Below, piece by piece: positions 1 to 9,279 of a stretch of 64,000 nucleotides of DNA. Made by a program: the position numbers and the translations under genes. Each line of letters begins with the position of its first letter. Position 1 is the stretch's first letter. This stretch comes from Microbacterium sp. Root553. Lineage in GTDB: Bacteria > Actinomycetota > Actinomycetes > Actinomycetales > Microbacteriaceae. The notes under the pieces were generated by a model. The model saw only the letters and a list, made by a program, of their open reading frames with translations, ran no database searches and was not told the DNA's origin. The stretch is taken from assembly GCF_001426995.1 (NCBI RefSeq), contig NZ_LMFY01000001.1:2723471-2787470 (forward strand), given 5' to 3'.

Positions 1-2
1 CG

Positions 3-1868
3 TTACGACTCGGTGAACCGCTGACGCTCGACGTCGATGTCTCTCAGACGCATCCGCAACGCGCGTCCTCCGTCGGAATCCGCCGGCACCCGCTGCACGG
101 CACCGAGCAGCTCCTCCTTCTCCTGCTGGAGGCTCCGCATGATCAGACGACGGGCGAGGTCGGTCGTCGATGCGACCGCACCCTCTTCGTTGCGTGCAGG
201 GAACGGCGTCATCAGCAGCTCTCCCGCGAGCGAACGGTACGGCTCGCGCACCGAGTTCACGGCATCCGTCACCCAGCCCGATCGGGTGCGATCGGGGGCG
301 GCGGCGACCGCCTCGCGCACGGCATCGAGACCCGGCGTGCGGAACGGAGCGCCGAGCGCACGTGCGAGCAGCGCCTGATCGACCTGGTGCCCGTACTGCA
401 GCGCTCCCATCAATGCATCCCGCTCGACAGCGACGTCGGCGGTGCGGGGCAGGCTCGCGAGCGTCACCGGTGCGAGTGCGGAACCCGCCCCGGAATCGGA
501 TGCGGTGTCGTGCCGGGTGACCGTCTCGTGGCGCGACGTCTGCGCTCCCCCGCGAGCCGCCCGCTCGACCTCACTGTGAACCTCGGTCGGATCCATGCCG
601 AGGCGGCGGGCGAGGACGCGCTCGTAGCCGGGGCGCAGCAGGCGGTCGCGGATCTCGGCGACGATCGGCGCCGCGGCACGCAGGGCACCGACCCGCCCCT
701 CGACGGTGGCGAGATCGAAGCCGCTCAGCTTGCGGTCGATGGCGAACTCGAACATCGGCTGCTTGGTCTCCATGAGAGAGCGCACGGCGGCGTCGCCGCG
801 CTGCAGTCGCAGATCGCAGGGATCGAGGCCGTCCGGGGCGACGGCCACGAACGTCTGCGCATTGAAGCGATCATCCTCGGTGAACGCCCTCAGAGCCGCC
901 TTCTGACCGGCCTCGTCACCGTCGAAGGTGAAGACCACTTCGCCCGAGGCGTTGTCGTCTCCCATGACGCGGCGCAGCACCTTGATGTGATCGGTACCGA
1001 ATGCCGTGCCGCAGGTCGCGATCGCCGTAGTGAGACCCGCCAGATGGCAGGCCATCACGTCGGTGTATCCCTCGACCACCACGACCCGGCGAGGGTCGCC
1101 ACGGGCGATGTCGCGCTTGGCGAGATCGAGGCCGTACAGCACCTGAGCCTTCTTGTAGATCGGGGTCTCGGGGGTGTTCAGGTACTTCGGACCCTTGTCG
1201 TCGTCGAACAGCTTGCGGGCGCCGAATCCGATCGTCTGCCCTGACACGTCGCGGATGGGCCACACCAGACGGCCGCGGAACCGGTCGTACACGCCGCGCT
1301 GACCCGTGGAGACGAGGCCTGCGGTGCTCAGTTCGTCGCGCGTGAAGCCCTGCGCCGTGAGCGCCTTGAGCATCTTGTCCCACCCACGGGGGGCGAAGCC
1401 GACACCGAAGTGCGCCGCGGCTCCGGCGTCGAAGCCACGCTCACCCAGGAAGCGACGCCCCTCCTCGGCATCCGCGGTGAGTAGCTGACCCCGGAAGTAC
1501 TCCGCCGCGGCCGTGTTGGCGGCGTACAGGCGGCTGCGTCCGCTCGTCTCCGGTGCCGATCCGCCGTCTTCGTAGTGCAGCGCGAAGCCGACACGGCCGG
1601 CGAGTCGCTCGACGGCTTCGGTGAAGCTGACGTGATCCATCTCGCGGAGGAAGGAGTAGACGTCACCCGATGCGCCGCATCCGAAGCAGTGGTAGTAGCC
1701 CACCTGGGGCCGCACGTGGAAGCTCGGGCTCTTCTCGTCGTGGAAGGGGCAGAGCCCCTTGAGCGACCCGACGCCCGCTGACTTGAGCGCGACGCGCTCT
1801 CCGACGATGTCGGCGATGTTCGTGCGCGCCTTGACCTCGTCGACGTCGGCCTGGCGGATGAGGGGCAT
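3..1868 (-). CDS. dnaG: DNA primase DnaG
   Basis: Synthesises RNA primers for chromosome replication, working with the replicative helicase. The 621-residue protein opens with a CHC2-type zinc ribbon (C40, H43, C61, C64 in the segments [12 protein letters not shown] and [11 protein letters not shown]). A toprim catalytic core follows, with EGYTD near residue 270 and DGDEAG downstream. The start at 1868 is chosen because the zinc ribbon follows at the usual distance and the ATG overlaps the dgt stop as TGATG, so translation is probably coupled. The same frame stays open upstream through dgt, but that extension is not primase. The stop lies at 3-5, so the gene is complete. It is the last gene of dusB-dgt-dnaG. 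Confidence 0.97.
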   Translation of the reverse strand: MPLIRQADVDEVKARTNIADIVGERVALKSAGVGSLKGLCPFHDEKSPSFHVRPQVGYYHCFGCGASGDVYSFLREMDHVSFTEAVERLAGRVGFALHYEDGGSAPETSGRSRLYAANTAAAEYFRGQLLTADAEEGRRFLGERGFDAGAAAHFGVGFAPRGWDKMLKALTAQGFTRDELSTAGLVSTGQRGVYDRFRGRLVWPIRDVSGQTIGFGARKLFDDDKGPKYLNTPETPIYKKAQVLYGLDLAKRDIARGDPRRVVVVEGYTDVMACHLAGLTTAIATCGTAFGTDHIKVLRRVMGDDNASGEVVFTFDGDEAGQKAALRAFTEDDRFNAQTFVAVAPDGLDPCDLRLQRGDAAVRSLMETKQPMFEFAIDRKLSGFDLATVEGRVGALRAAAPIVAEIRDRLLRPGYERVLARRLGMDPTEVHSEVERAARGGAQTSRHETVTRHDTASDSGAGSALAPVTLASLPRTADVAVERDALMGALQYGHQVDQALLARALGAPFRTPGLDAVREAVAAAPDRTRSGWVTDAVNSVREPYRSLAGELLMTPFPARNEEGAVASTTDLARRLIMRSLQQEKEELLGAVQRVPADSDGGRALRMRLRDIDVERQRFTES

Positions 1869-3262
1869 CAGCCCACCTCTTCGACGACGACCCGACGCGG
1901 TGCGTGCGGGGTCGCCCCCGGTCGGGCGTGCCGCGGCGTCCAGATGCCGACCTCGGCCGGATCGATCTCGCCGACGAGCCTGTTGTGCCAGTCGATCGCG
2001 CTCTGGTCGGTGAGACTCGCGATCTGATCGACGATCACGCGGGCGCGCTCCGCATCCGTCGTCGCCGCCATGAAGTCGGCGGAGAAGGCGGGCTCGAGCA
2101 CATCCGCTCCCGCAGACCACAGGGCGTCCGTCGACCAGAGCGCATCGGCGAGCCGCTTGAGCACGCGACGCTGCTCCTTGTACACGCCCTTGCGAGCGTC
2201 GATCGTCACGATCGCCTGACCCATGATCCCCTTGAGCACGGCGATCTCGGCTTCGATCACCCGGGGCACGACGACATGCGCGTTGTACCGCACGAGAGCG
2301 GGTCCCGCGTAGGCCTCGCGCGTGGCCGACACGGCCGCGCGGGCGAACCGGCCGATGAAGTCGCTGGTGAGGTTCTTGAGACGGGCGAGATCGCGACGGG
2401 ACCGATCGAACGACCCCAGCCACATCGGCTGCGACGCGAGTCGGTAGAGCGCATCGGCGAGCTCGTCACGAGTGAAGTCGTATCCCACCCACTGCTGGAT
2501 GCGGTCGATCAGCGCCTCGTGCTGACGTGGATCCGAGAGCTGGGCGACATCGACGTAGCCGTTGAGGATCGCGTCCTCGAAGTCATGGACCGAATAGCCG
2601 ATGTCGTCCGAGAGATCCATCACCTCGGCCTCGATGCAGCGCAGCCGCCCCGGAGCGCCCTCGCGCATCCACCGGAAAACCGCCTCATCGTCGGGGTACA
2701 CGCCGAACTTCAGACGACCGCCGGGGTCGGGGACCGGGTGATCGACCGTCCACGGGTACTTGCAGGTCGCGTCGAGGCTCGCCCTGGTGAGGTTGAGGCC
2801 GACGGACTGCCCGTCATCGTCGATGGCCTTGGCCTCGAGCCGGGTGAGGATGCGGAGGGATTGCGCATTGCCCTCGAAACCGCCGATCGGCTCGGCCCAT
2901 TCGTTGAGCGCCCTCTCGCCGTTGTGTCCGAACGGCGGGTGTCCCAGGTCGTGGCTGAGGCACGCGGTGTCGACCACGTCGGCCGAGACGCCGAGCTCCG
3001 TCGCGAGCTCACGGCCGACCTGCGCGACCTCGAGCGAGTGCGTCAGGCGGTTGCGGGCGAAGTCCGCCGTGCTGGCGGGACTGAGCACCTGCGTCTTCGC
3101 GGCGAGACGGCGCAGCGCTGCGGAGTGCAGAACCCTCGCCCTGTCACGGGCGAAGTCACCGCGGGCCGAGCGATGGGTCTCGGCGAAGAAGCGCTCGGCG
3201 TCACGGGGGTCGTAGCCGTCCGATCGACCGCCTGCTGTGTGTGCCTGAGGATCAGCCGCCAC
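1868..3262 (-). CDS. dgt: Deoxyguanosinetriphosphate triphosphohydrolase-like protein
   Basis: An HD-superfamily dNTP triphosphohydrolase expected to cleave dNTPs to nucleoside and triphosphate. Metal-binding HD motifs are visible as RLTHSLEV and [14 protein letters not shown] within the first 140 residues, and the length of 464 residues fits the bacterial Dgt family. The start is GTG at 3262, inside the 3' end of dusB, so the two genes overlap by 11 nt. Its stop overlaps the dnaG start. The dgt-dnaG pairing is common in actinobacteria and suggests coordination of dNTP pools with priming, although the physiological substrate cannot be read from sequence. Confidence 0.93.
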   Translation of the reverse strand: MAADPQAHTAGGRSDGYDPRDAERFFAETHRSARGDFARDRARVLHSAALRRLAAKTQVLSPASTADFARNRLTHSLEVAQVGRELATELGVSADVVDTACLSHDLGHPPFGHNGERALNEWAEPIGGFEGNAQSLRILTRLEAKAIDDDGQSVGLNLTRASLDATCKYPWTVDHPVPDPGGRLKFGVYPDDEAVFRWMREGAPGRLRCIEAEVMDLSDDIGYSVHDFEDAILNGYVDVAQLSDPRQHEALIDRIQQWVGYDFTRDELADALYRLASQPMWLGSFDRSRRDLARLKNLTSDFIGRFARAAVSATREAYAGPALVRYNAHVVVPRVIEAEIAVLKGIMGQAIVTIDARKGVYKEQRRVLKRLADALWSTDALWSAGADVLEPAFSADFMAATTDAERARVIVDQIASLTDQSAIDWHNRLVGEIDPAEVGIWTPRHARPGATPHAPRRVVVEEVG

Positions 3263-4406
3263 TGTTCTCGATCTCCGCCCCTCGCATCATCTCGGATGCC
3301 GATGCCGCGAGCTCCCGCGACTCCAGCCACTTGTCCGGCAGCGCAGGCCGCTTGGGGCGACCCGAACGACCGCGCTGGCCCTCGGCATCCGCACCGGGGT
3401 AGGGAGCGCTGTGGTCGAGCTGACCGAGCAGGTCGTCGATCTCGGCGAGGCTCGACGCCGTCGCGAGGCCGGTGCGGATGTCGCCGCCGACCGGATACCC
3501 CTTGAAGTACCAGGCGACGTGCTTGCGGACGTCGCGGCATCCGCGGTCCTCGTCTTCGAAGAACTCGACGAGCAGCTCGGCGTGGCGACGGAAGGCGTTC
3601 GCCACGAATCCGAGGGTCGCATCGACGGGGTGCGACTCGGCTCCGAACGCCTCGGCGAGTTCACCGAACAGCCAGGGACGCCCCAGGCACCCGCGCCCGA
3701 CGACGACGCCGTCGCAGTCCGTCTGCTCCATCATGCGCACCGCGTCGGCGGCGGACCAGATGTCGCCGTTGCCGAGAACAGGGACGCTGGTCACGGCCTG
3801 CTTGAGCTCGCCGATCGCGTTCCAATCGGCGAAGCCGGAGTAGAACTCGCTCGCGGTGCGGGCGTGCAGGGCGATCGCTGAGACCCCCGCATCCTCCGCC
3901 GCCCGGCCGGCGTCGAGGAAGGTCAGGTGATCGGGATCGATGCCCTTGCGCATCTTGATGGTCAACGGCACATCGCCCGCGGCCTTCACGGCCTGCGTGA
4001 CGATCTGCGAGAAGAGCGAGCTCTTCCACGGCAGCGCCGCCCCGCCGCCCTTGCGTGTGACCTTCGGCACCGGGCAGCCGAAGTTCAGGTCGATGTGGTC
4101 GGCGTGGTCCTCGGCGACGATGATGCGCACCGCCTCGGAGATCGTGTGCGGATCGACGCCGTAGAGCTGGATGGAGCGCGGGGTCTCGGACTCGTGGTGA
4201 CGGATGAGACGCATGGTCGTCTCGTTGCGCTCGACCAGCGCACGGGACGTGATCATCTCGCTCACATAGAGGCCCGCGCCGTACTCGCGGCAGAGGCGAC
4301 GGAACGCCGTGTTGGTGATGCCCGCCATGGGTGCGAGGACGACCGGCACGTCGAGAGCGATCGGACCGATGCGAAGGGTGCGAGCGGATGCGGTGGCGAG
4401 AGTCAT
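3252..4406 (-). CDS. dusB: tRNA-dihydrouridine synthase (DusB-like)
   Basis: A flavin-dependent TIM-barrel enzyme reducing uridines in the tRNA D-loop to dihydrouridine. Family marks are APMAGITNTAFR near the N-terminus, DLNFGCPVPKV with the catalytic Cys, KMRKGID, and the FMN phosphate-binding stretch VLGNGDI...VVVGRG. The frame is open to 4448, but the ATG at 4406 is preferred because GGAGGGGAT lies immediately upstream and the family's conserved region begins soon after. This gives 384 residues. It is first in a three-gene operon with dgt and dnaG and is transcribed divergently from the peroxidase gene. Confidence 0.93.
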   Translation of the reverse strand: MTLATASARTLRIGPIALDVPVVLAPMAGITNTAFRRLCREYGAGLYVSEMITSRALVERNETTMRLIRHHESETPRSIQLYGVDPHTISEAVRIIVAEDHADHIDLNFGCPVPKVTRKGGGAALPWKSSLFSQIVTQAVKAAGDVPLTIKMRKGIDPDHLTFLDAGRAAEDAGVSAIALHARTASEFYSGFADWNAIGELKQAVTSVPVLGNGDIWSAADAVRMMEQTDCDGVVVGRGCLGRPWLFGELAEAFGAESHPVDATLGFVANAFRRHAELLVEFFEDEDRGCRDVRKHVAWYFKGYPVGGDIRTGLATASSLAEIDDLLGQLDHSAPYPGADAEGQRGRSGRPKRPALPDKWLESRELAASASEMMRGAEIENSGG

Positions 4407-4465
4407 ATCCCCTCCATTCTCCCAGACATGGAGCCGGTCTCGGCGCATCGATCTAAGCTGTGAAT

Positions 4466-4960
4466 ATGACCGATCCCGCAGTCCGCTCCATCCCCTTCAC
4501 CGACGCCGACGGCAACGAGAAGACCCTCGACGACCTCGGCGCCGACGTGGTTCTCGTCGTCAACGTGGCGTCGAAATGCGGATTGACCCCGCAGTACGAG
4601 CAGCTCGAGGAACTGCAGCGCCTGTACGGCGACCGCGGCTTCAGCGTCGTGGGGTTCCCGTGCAACCAGTTCTTCGGACAGGAGCCGGGTTCGGTCGACA
4701 GCATCCTCGAGTTCTGCTCCACCACCTACGGCGTGACGTTCCCGATCAACGACAAGGTGAAGGTCAACGGCAAGAACGCCACCGAGCTCTACAAGACGCT
4801 GAAGGAGACGCCGGATGCCGGCGGCAAGGCCGGCCGCGTCGAGTGGAACTTCGAGAAGTTCCTCGTGCTCCCCGACGGAGAGGTCGTCCGGTTCCGGCCC
4901 AAGCAGAAGCCGAACGACCCCGAGATCGTCGGCGCGATCGAAGCCGCCCTGACCCGCTAG
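4466..4960 (+). CDS. Glutathione peroxidase family (Cys-type thiol peroxidase)
   Basis: Reduces hydrogen peroxide or lipid hydroperoxides. The active-site Cys is in NVASKCGLTPQY, where animal enzymes have selenocysteine. FPCNQF supplies the second Cys and Gln, and WNFEKFLV the tetrad Trp-Asn. At 164 residues it is a typical single-domain bacterial member. Actinobacteria usually lack glutathione, so the donor is more likely thioredoxin or mycothiol; this is inference. A GTG six bases upstream is possible, but ATG 4466 fits better. TAAGCT at 4454-4459 ends six bases before it and there is no Shine-Dalgarno sequence, suggesting a leaderless mRNA. Confidence 0.93.
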   Translation: MTDPAVRSIPFTDADGNEKTLDDLGADVVLVVNVASKCGLTPQYEQLEELQRLYGDRGFSVVGFPCNQFFGQEPGSVDSILEFCSTTYGVTFPINDKVKVNGKNATELYKTLKETPDAGGKAGRVEWNFEKFLVLPDGEVVRFRPKQKPNDPEIVGAIEAALTR

Positions 4961-4997
4961 GCCCTGGGCGCTGCTGTCGGCGGGATGGTGTCTGCGC

Positions 4998-5777
4998 ATG
5001 GATGACGAGCGAGCGCTGTCCGGCGGCAACGCGACCGGGATCGTCACCCGAGTCGGCGACACCGTCCGAAAGCAGTGGAGCGCCTCGACGCCGAGCGTCC
5101 ATGCCTTCATGTCGCATGTGCAGGATCGAGGTGTCGAGGTTCCGACGCCGCTCGGTCGAGACGAGCGCGGACGCCAGCGCGTCGAGTTCATACCCGGGCC
5201 GCTCGCGATCGACGGCGGCCCGCTGAGCGCGGACGGGTTGCATCGCGTCGGCGGGATGGTTCGCGCCATACACGACGCGAGCGAGACCTTCACTCCTCCC
5301 GCTGACGCGCGTTGGGATACCGCCATCCCTGCCCCGGACGCGCAGATCGTGTGCCACAACGATCTCGCGCCCTGGAATCTCGTCATCGGAGACCGATGGG
5401 TCTTCATCGATTGGGATGCCGCGGCACCGAGCACCCGGCTGTGGGATCTCGCCTATGCGGCCCAGACCTTCACGCTCTCGGTCCTCGAAGCCGCGCCTCG
5501 GGATGCCGCTGACGGTCTCCGCGCATTCGTCGACGGCTACGGCGCCTCTGCCGAGTTCAGGACGCGACTGCCCCTGATGATGCACCGACGCGCCGCGGCG
5601 ATGCTCGAGCTGCTGACCACCGCGCATTCGCACGGCCGTGAGCCGTGGTCATCCATGTTCGCGGATAGCCACGGCTCCTACTGGGCTGCGGTCGTCGACT
5701 ACGTCGGCGCGAATCAGCAGACCTGGCTCGACGCGCTGACCGCGACTCGGCCCGCCTCGACCTCTGAAGGGGCCTGA
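4998..5777 (+). CDS. APH-family phosphotransferase
   Basis: A kinase-fold protein of the aminoglycoside/choline kinase type. The Brenner-like motif HNDLAPWN carries the catalytic Asp and metal-binding Asn (HxDxxxxN), followed by FIDWDAA with the DFG-equivalent Asp. At 259 residues it lacks a separate extra domain. The N-terminus ITRVGDTVRKQW resembles the nucleotide-binding strand of small-molecule kinases. It follows the peroxidase gene by 37 bases and runs toward the convergent DsbA-family gene. The substrate cannot be predicted, and calling it a resistance gene would be unsupported. Confidence 0.85.
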   Translation: MDDERALSGGNATGIVTRVGDTVRKQWSASTPSVHAFMSHVQDRGVEVPTPLGRDERGRQRVEFIPGPLAIDGGPLSADGLHRVGGMVRAIHDASETFTPPADARWDTAIPAPDAQIVCHNDLAPWNLVIGDRWVFIDWDAAAPSTRLWDLAYAAQTFTLSVLEAAPRDAADGLRAFVDGYGASAEFRTRLPLMMHRRAAAMLELLTTAHSHGREPWSSMFADSHGSYWAAVVDYVGANQQTWLDALTATRPASTSEGA

Positions 5778-5780
5778 CCG

Positions 5781-6485
5781 CTAGACGGCCGTGGCTTCGG
5801 TCTCGGTTTCGCCCCGCTTGGCCCAGAGATCACGCAGCACGTTCTCGAAGGCGGCCGGCGGCTGAGCGCCGCTGATGCCGTACTGGCCGTCGATCACGAA
5901 GAACGGGACGCCCTGGATTCCATAGGCCTGCGCCTGCGCCTGATCCTGGCGGACGTCCGAGAGGTGACGTCCCGACACGAGGGCCTCACGGGTGTCGTCG
6001 GGGTTGAGTCCGACGTCGCCGGCGAGCTCGACCAGGTCGTCGATGCGGCCGACGTGCTTGCCCTCGGTGAAGTAGGCCGACATCAGGCGCTCCTCCATCT
6101 CGTGCTGGACGCCCTCGGCCTTGGCGAAGTGCAGCAGTTCATGCGCCTTGACGGTGTTGGTGTGCTGCAGCAGATCGAACCGGTACTGCAGACCCGCCTT
6201 CTCGGCGACTCCGGTCACGTTCGCGAGCATCTGCTCGACCTGGTCGCGGGGCATGCCCTTGTGGCCGGCGAGGAAGTCGACCTCATCGCCGTCGAAGTCG
6301 ACGGGGGTGTCGGGCGAGAGTTCGAACGAGTGGAAGGTGATGTTCACCTGCGGAGCGTCGTCATCTCCGGCGACGGCTTCCAGTCCCTTCTCGAGGTTGC
6401 GCTTGCCGATGTAGCACCAGGGGCAGGCGATGTCGGACCAGATGTCGATCGAGATGGCTTCAGTCACACTCACATCCAACCGCAT
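5781..6485 (-). CDS. DsbA-family (FrnE-like) oxidoreductase
   Basis: A thioredoxin-fold protein with the redox motif CPWC in DIACPWCYIGKRNLEKG and a helical insertion typical of FrnE/2-hydroxychromene-2-carboxylate isomerase relatives. The cis-Pro loop is in GVPFFVIDGQYGISGAQ. It has no signal peptide, so it is probably cytoplasmic. The frame is open far upstream, but the ATG at 6485 has GGAGACGAGG just before it and gives 234 residues, the family norm. It is convergent with the phosphotransferase, with only three bases between the stops. Likely role: thiol-disulfide exchange or stress tolerance. Confidence 0.9.
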   Translation of the reverse strand: MRLDVSVTEAISIDIWSDIACPWCYIGKRNLEKGLEAVAGDDDAPQVNITFHSFELSPDTPVDFDGDEVDFLAGHKGMPRDQVEQMLANVTGVAEKAGLQYRFDLLQHTNTVKAHELLHFAKAEGVQHEMEERLMSAYFTEGKHVGRIDDLVELAGDVGLNPDDTREALVSGRHLSDVRQDQAQAQAYGIQGVPFFVIDGQYGISGAQPPAAFENVLRDLWAKRGETETEATAV

Positions 6486-6545
6486 CCTCGTCTCCACTAT
6501 TCCGTCGCGTCCCCCGCACCGCGAGCGACCGCACCACACCCCGCA

Positions 6546-6634
6546 CCCTGAGCGAGCGCAGCGAGACGAAGGGCGCACCCCCGAGCGCACCCCGCACCCC
6601 GCCCCCTGAGCGAGCGCAGCGAGACGAAGGGCGC
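6546..6634 (+). repeat. Two direct copies of the window's dispersed repeat
   Basis: Two copies (6546-6576 and 6604-6634) of an element that begins CCCTGAGCGAGCG and ends GAGACGAAGGGCG. They are separated by C-rich sequence. They lie in the 215-base gap between the FrnE-like and GIY-YIG genes, which otherwise shows only the promoter of the latter. The same element recurs in both orientations up to 10.9 kb. Confidence 0.9.
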
Positions 6635-6700
6635 ACCCCCGCACCGCACGGCCTGTGGACAGCGCCCTTCCCGATGCCTGAAAGTCGGTAGCGTCCTCGG

Positions 6701-6997
6701 ATGCCGTTCGTCTACATCCTCCAGTGCCGCGATGGGAGCTTCTACACCGGAAGCACGCTCGACCTCGAACGGCGTCTCGCGGAGCATCAGTTCGGCGAGG
6801 GGTGCGACTACACGCGCCGCCGTCGTCCTGTCGAGCTCGGGTGGAGTTCTGAGTTCGCTCGCATCGACGATGCCTACGGGTGGGAGCGGCGCATACACGG
6901 GTGGACAAGAGCCAAGAAGCGCCTTCTCATCGAGGGGCGCTACGACGAGCTTCCAGGATGGAGCAGACGCCACCGCGATCCGTCGAGTGCGGATTGA
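6701..6997 (+). CDS. GIY-YIG nuclease-superfamily protein (UPF0213-like)
   Basis: A 98-residue single-domain GIY-YIG protein. The first strands read FVYILQCRDGSFYTGST, the GIY-YIG signature variant, followed by RLAEHQ and a C-terminal WERRIHGWTRAKK segment typical of the YhbQ/UPF0213 family. These proteins are nuclease-fold, but the cellular substrate of this branch is poorly defined. TAGCGT at 6689-6694 sits six bases before the ATG with no ribosome site, consistent with a leaderless transcript. Both flanks are packed with the dispersed repeat. Confidence 0.9.
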   Translation: MPFVYILQCRDGSFYTGSTLDLERRLAEHQFGEGCDYTRRRRPVELGWSSEFARIDDAYGWERRIHGWTRAKKRLLIEGRYDELPGWSRRHRDPSSAD

Positions 6998-7237
6998 CGC
7001 CCTTCGTCTCGTCGCTCCGCTCCTCGCTCAGGGGACGGACCTCCCCCGCCCCCTGATCCAGCTCGACCTCCCCGTACCCTGAGCGAGCGAAGCGAGACGA
7101 AGGGCGCGGGCTGACGCCCTTCGTCTCGTCGCTCCGCTCCTCGCTCAGGGGACGGACCTCCCTGATCCAGCGCGACCTCCCCCGCACCCTGAGCGAGCGC
7201 AGCGAGACGAAGGGCGCCCTTCGTCTTCTCGCTCAGG
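6998..7237. repeat. Cluster of inverted and direct copies of the dispersed repeat
   Basis: Four or five copies fill this gap: 6998-7033 (minus, long form), 7077-7106 (plus, short form), 7115-7150 (minus, long form), 7187-7216 (plus), and a truncated minus copy fused to it through 7237. Adjacent copies in opposite orientation, such as 7077-7150, can form long hairpins and could act as terminators or processing sites. The long form carries about six extra bases in the middle (GAGCGAGGAGCGGAGCGACGAG instead of the short GAGCGAGCGAAGCGAG core, in parts). Confidence 0.9.
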
Positions 7238-7274
7238 AGACGGTGCCGCCCCGATCCGTGGATAGGATTCTCGG

Positions 7275-7850
7275 ATGCTGTCCGCTGACGACCCGCTTCC
7301 GCTCCGCCCCGAGCGCGTGCTGATCGCCGGTGTCACCGGGTCGGGAAAGACGACGCTCGCTCGACGCGTGGCCCGGTTGTGGGATCTGCGCCACGTCGAG
7401 ATCGACGCTCTGTTCCACGGGGAGAACTGGACGCCGCGTCCGACGTTCATCGACGATGTGCGCGCCTTCGCCGCAGAAGACCGCTGGGTCACCGAATGGC
7501 AGTACACGAGCAAGGGCACCGACGAGATCCTCGCCCCGCGGGCACAGATCGTGATCTGGCTCGACTATCCGTACCGCATCGCGCGGAGACGCCTGCTGGC
7601 CCGCACGCTGAGGCGGCGGCTGCTCCGCACGCCGCTCTGGAACGGCAACGTCGAACCGGCGCTGTGGGAACGCGATGGATGGACCGGCGAGAACGACATC
7701 CTGCGGTGGCAGAAGAACACGCGCACCAAATGGTCAGAGCGCATGCCTCGCATCGAAGCGACGCATCCGCATCTGGATGTGGTTCGCCTCGATCATCCTC
7801 GCGCTCTCGAGGCCTGGCTGAGCCATGTCGAGCGGGCGCCGGCATCATGA
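7275..7850 (+). CDS. P-loop kinase-like ATPase, copy 1 (FlaR/adenylate-kinase-like)
   Basis: A small P-loop NTPase of 191 residues with Walker [10 protein letters not shown] at 19-27 and IVIWLDYP as a Walker B-like strand. The lid region is Arg-rich (RIARRRLLARTLRRR), as in nucleoside-monophosphate-kinase-type proteins sometimes labelled 'topology modulation protein FlaR'. The substrate is unknown. TAGGAT at 7263-7268 lies six bases before the ATG, suggesting a leaderless start. The stop overlaps an upstream in-frame ATG of the next gene (ATGA at 7847-7850). A tandem paralogue follows, and 117 bases are shared with only two differences. Confidence 0.85.
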   Translation: MLSADDPLPLRPERVLIAGVTGSGKTTLARRVARLWDLRHVEIDALFHGENWTPRPTFIDDVRAFAAEDRWVTEWQYTSKGTDEILAPRAQIVIWLDYPYRIARRRLLARTLRRRLLRTPLWNGNVEPALWERDGWTGENDILRWQKNTRTKWSERMPRIEATHPHLDVVRLDHPRALEAWLSHVERAPAS

Positions 7851-7858
7851 GGTCTCGG

Positions 7859-8536
7859 ATGCTGTCCGCCGACGACCCGCTTCCGCTCCGCCCCGATCGA
7901 GTGCTGATCGCCGGTGTCACGGGGTCGGGAAAGACCACGCTCGCGGCCCGACTCTCGACGCTCTGGAGCATCGATCTCCATGAGATGGACGCCCTGTATC
8001 ACGGGGAGAACTGGACGCCGCGTCCGACGTTCATCGACGATGTGCGGGCCTTCGCCGCAGAGGACCGCTGGGTCACCGAATGGCAGTACACGAGCAAGGG
8101 CACCGACGAGATCCTCACGCCGCGCGCGCAACTGGTGGTCTGGCTCGACTACCCCTGGCCGATCGTTCGCGCGCGCTTGCTGCGTCGCACGCTGAGCCGA
8201 AGTCTGCTGCGCACCGAGATGTACAACGGCAACGTCGAGAAGCCTGTCTGGCAGGTGCTCTCGACCCGTGACCCTGCACGGAGCATCCTGGCCTGGCAGA
8301 CCAAGACCCGCCGGTTCTGGGCGACCCAGATGCCGCTGAAATGGGAGCGCTTCCCTCACCTCACGATCGTGAGGCTCAGGCACCCCCGCGAGACCGAGCG
8401 GTGGCTGCACGCTCAGGCTGCCCTTCGTCTCGCGGCGCGGCCCCTGAGCGAGGAGCGCAGCGCCGAGACGAAGGGCGCTCAGGAGGCGGAGGGAGTGTCG
8501 ATCGCCCCGCCGAAGCGCCGGTCGCGCGACAGGTAG
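7859..8536 (+). CDS. P-loop kinase-like ATPase, copy 2 with a repeat-encoded C-terminal tail
   Basis: Tandem paralogue of the preceding gene with the same Walker [10 protein letters not shown] and the shared block [15 protein letters not shown]. The ATG at 7859 matches copy 1; an ATG at 7847 overlapping the previous stop is also possible. Beyond residue ~187 the protein stops resembling copy 1 and reads through a dispersed-repeat pair (8420-8437 and 8442-8477). This gives tail residues such as [13 protein letters not shown]. The last 58 bases overlap the convergent uppS coding region. The tail was probably acquired when the repeat removed the original stop. Function as for copy 1, unknown. 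Confidence 0.8.
   Translation: MLSADDPLPLRPDRVLIAGVTGSGKTTLAARLSTLWSIDLHEMDALYHGENWTPRPTFIDDVRAFAAEDRWVTEWQYTSKGTDEILTPRAQLVVWLDYPWPIVRARLLRRTLSRSLLRTEMYNGNVEKPVWQVLSTRDPARSILAWQTKTRRFWATQMPLKWERFPHLTIVRLRHPRETERWLHAQAALRLAARPLSEERSAETKGAQEAEGVSIAPPKRRSRDR
8420..8477. repeat. Dispersed-repeat pair inside the 3' end of the kinase gene
   Basis: A truncated minus-orientation copy (8420-8437) is followed by a full long-form plus copy (8442-8477). Both lie inside the reading frame of kinase copy 2, and the end is two bases from the uppS stop codon. Confidence 0.85.
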
Positions 8537-9279
8537 ATCTCGATCGCACGCCACAGCTCCTCGCGCGAGAAGTCCGGCCAGAGCGTGTCGAGGAACACCA
8601 TCTCGGCATAGGCGGCCTGCCACAGCAGGAAGTTCGAGGTGCGCTGCTCCCCCGAGCTCCGCAGGAAGAGATCGACGTCGGGCATGTCCGGCACGTAGAG
8701 GTTGCGCCTGATCATCTTCTCGCTGATCGCGTTCGGCTTGACCCGACCGGCCGCGACATCCGCGGCGATCGACCGCATCGCGTCGACGAGCTCGACACGA
8801 CCCCCGTAGTTCACGCACATCGTGAGGGTGAGCACGTCGTTGTCACGCGTGAGCTGCTCGGCGTACTGCAGCTCCTTGATCACGCTGCCCCACAGCCGCG
8901 GCTTGCGGCCGGCCCAGCGCACGCGCACACCCCACTCGTTGAGCTGGTCGCGGCGGCGATGGAGCACGTCACGGTTGTACCCCATCAGGAAGCGCACCTC
9001 CTCGGGAGAGCGCGCCCAGTTCTCGGTCGAGAACGCGTACACCGAGAGGTGTTTCACTCCGGCTTGGATGGCGCCGGCGACCACGTCGAGCAGCACCTCC
9101 TCCCCCGCCTTGTGACCCTCGACACGGCTGAGTCCGCGGCGATTCGCCCAGCGGCCGTTCCCGTCCATGACGATCGCGACGTGCGCGGGAACCGCCGGGA
9201 ACGCGGGCGGCTGCACGCCCGTCCAGTCCAGGGGGCGGTATGCCACGGCATCCTTGTGCGTGTACGGCTTGGGACTCAC
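8479..9279 (-). CDS. uppS: Isoprenyl transferase (undecaprenyl/decaprenyl diphosphate synthase)
   Basis: A cis-prenyltransferase extending a prenyl diphosphate to the polyprenyl carrier for peptidoglycan and other wall polymers. The catalytic Asp is in [13 protein letters not shown], and the C-terminal signature is [18 protein letters not shown]. The length of 266 residues is normal. The start is GTG at 9279, with AAGGAG upstream, and overlaps the recO stop as GTGA, so recO and uppS are co-translated. The 3' end overlaps kinase copy 2 on the other strand by 58 bases. Confidence 0.94.
   Translation of the reverse strand: MSPKPYTHKDAVAYRPLDWTGVQPPAFPAVPAHVAIVMDGNGRWANRRGLSRVEGHKAGEEVLLDVVAGAIQAGVKHLSVYAFSTENWARSPEEVRFLMGYNRDVLHRRRDQLNEWGVRVRWAGRKPRLWGSVIKELQYAEQLTRDNDVLTLTMCVNYGGRVELVDAMRSIAADVAAGRVKPNAISEKMIRRNLYVPDMPDVDLFLRSSGEQRTSNFLLWQAAYAEMVFLDTLWPDFSREELWRAIEIYLSRDRRFGGAIDTPSAS

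Noticed and set aside
1869..2423. An N-terminally extended DnaG
   Set aside because: The extra 185 codons are the dgt gene read in another frame, and the zinc ribbon marks the true start at 1868.
4403..5434. Minus-strand frame over the peroxidase and phosphotransferase genes
   Set aside because: The plus-strand genes have full catalytic motifs; the antisense translation has none.
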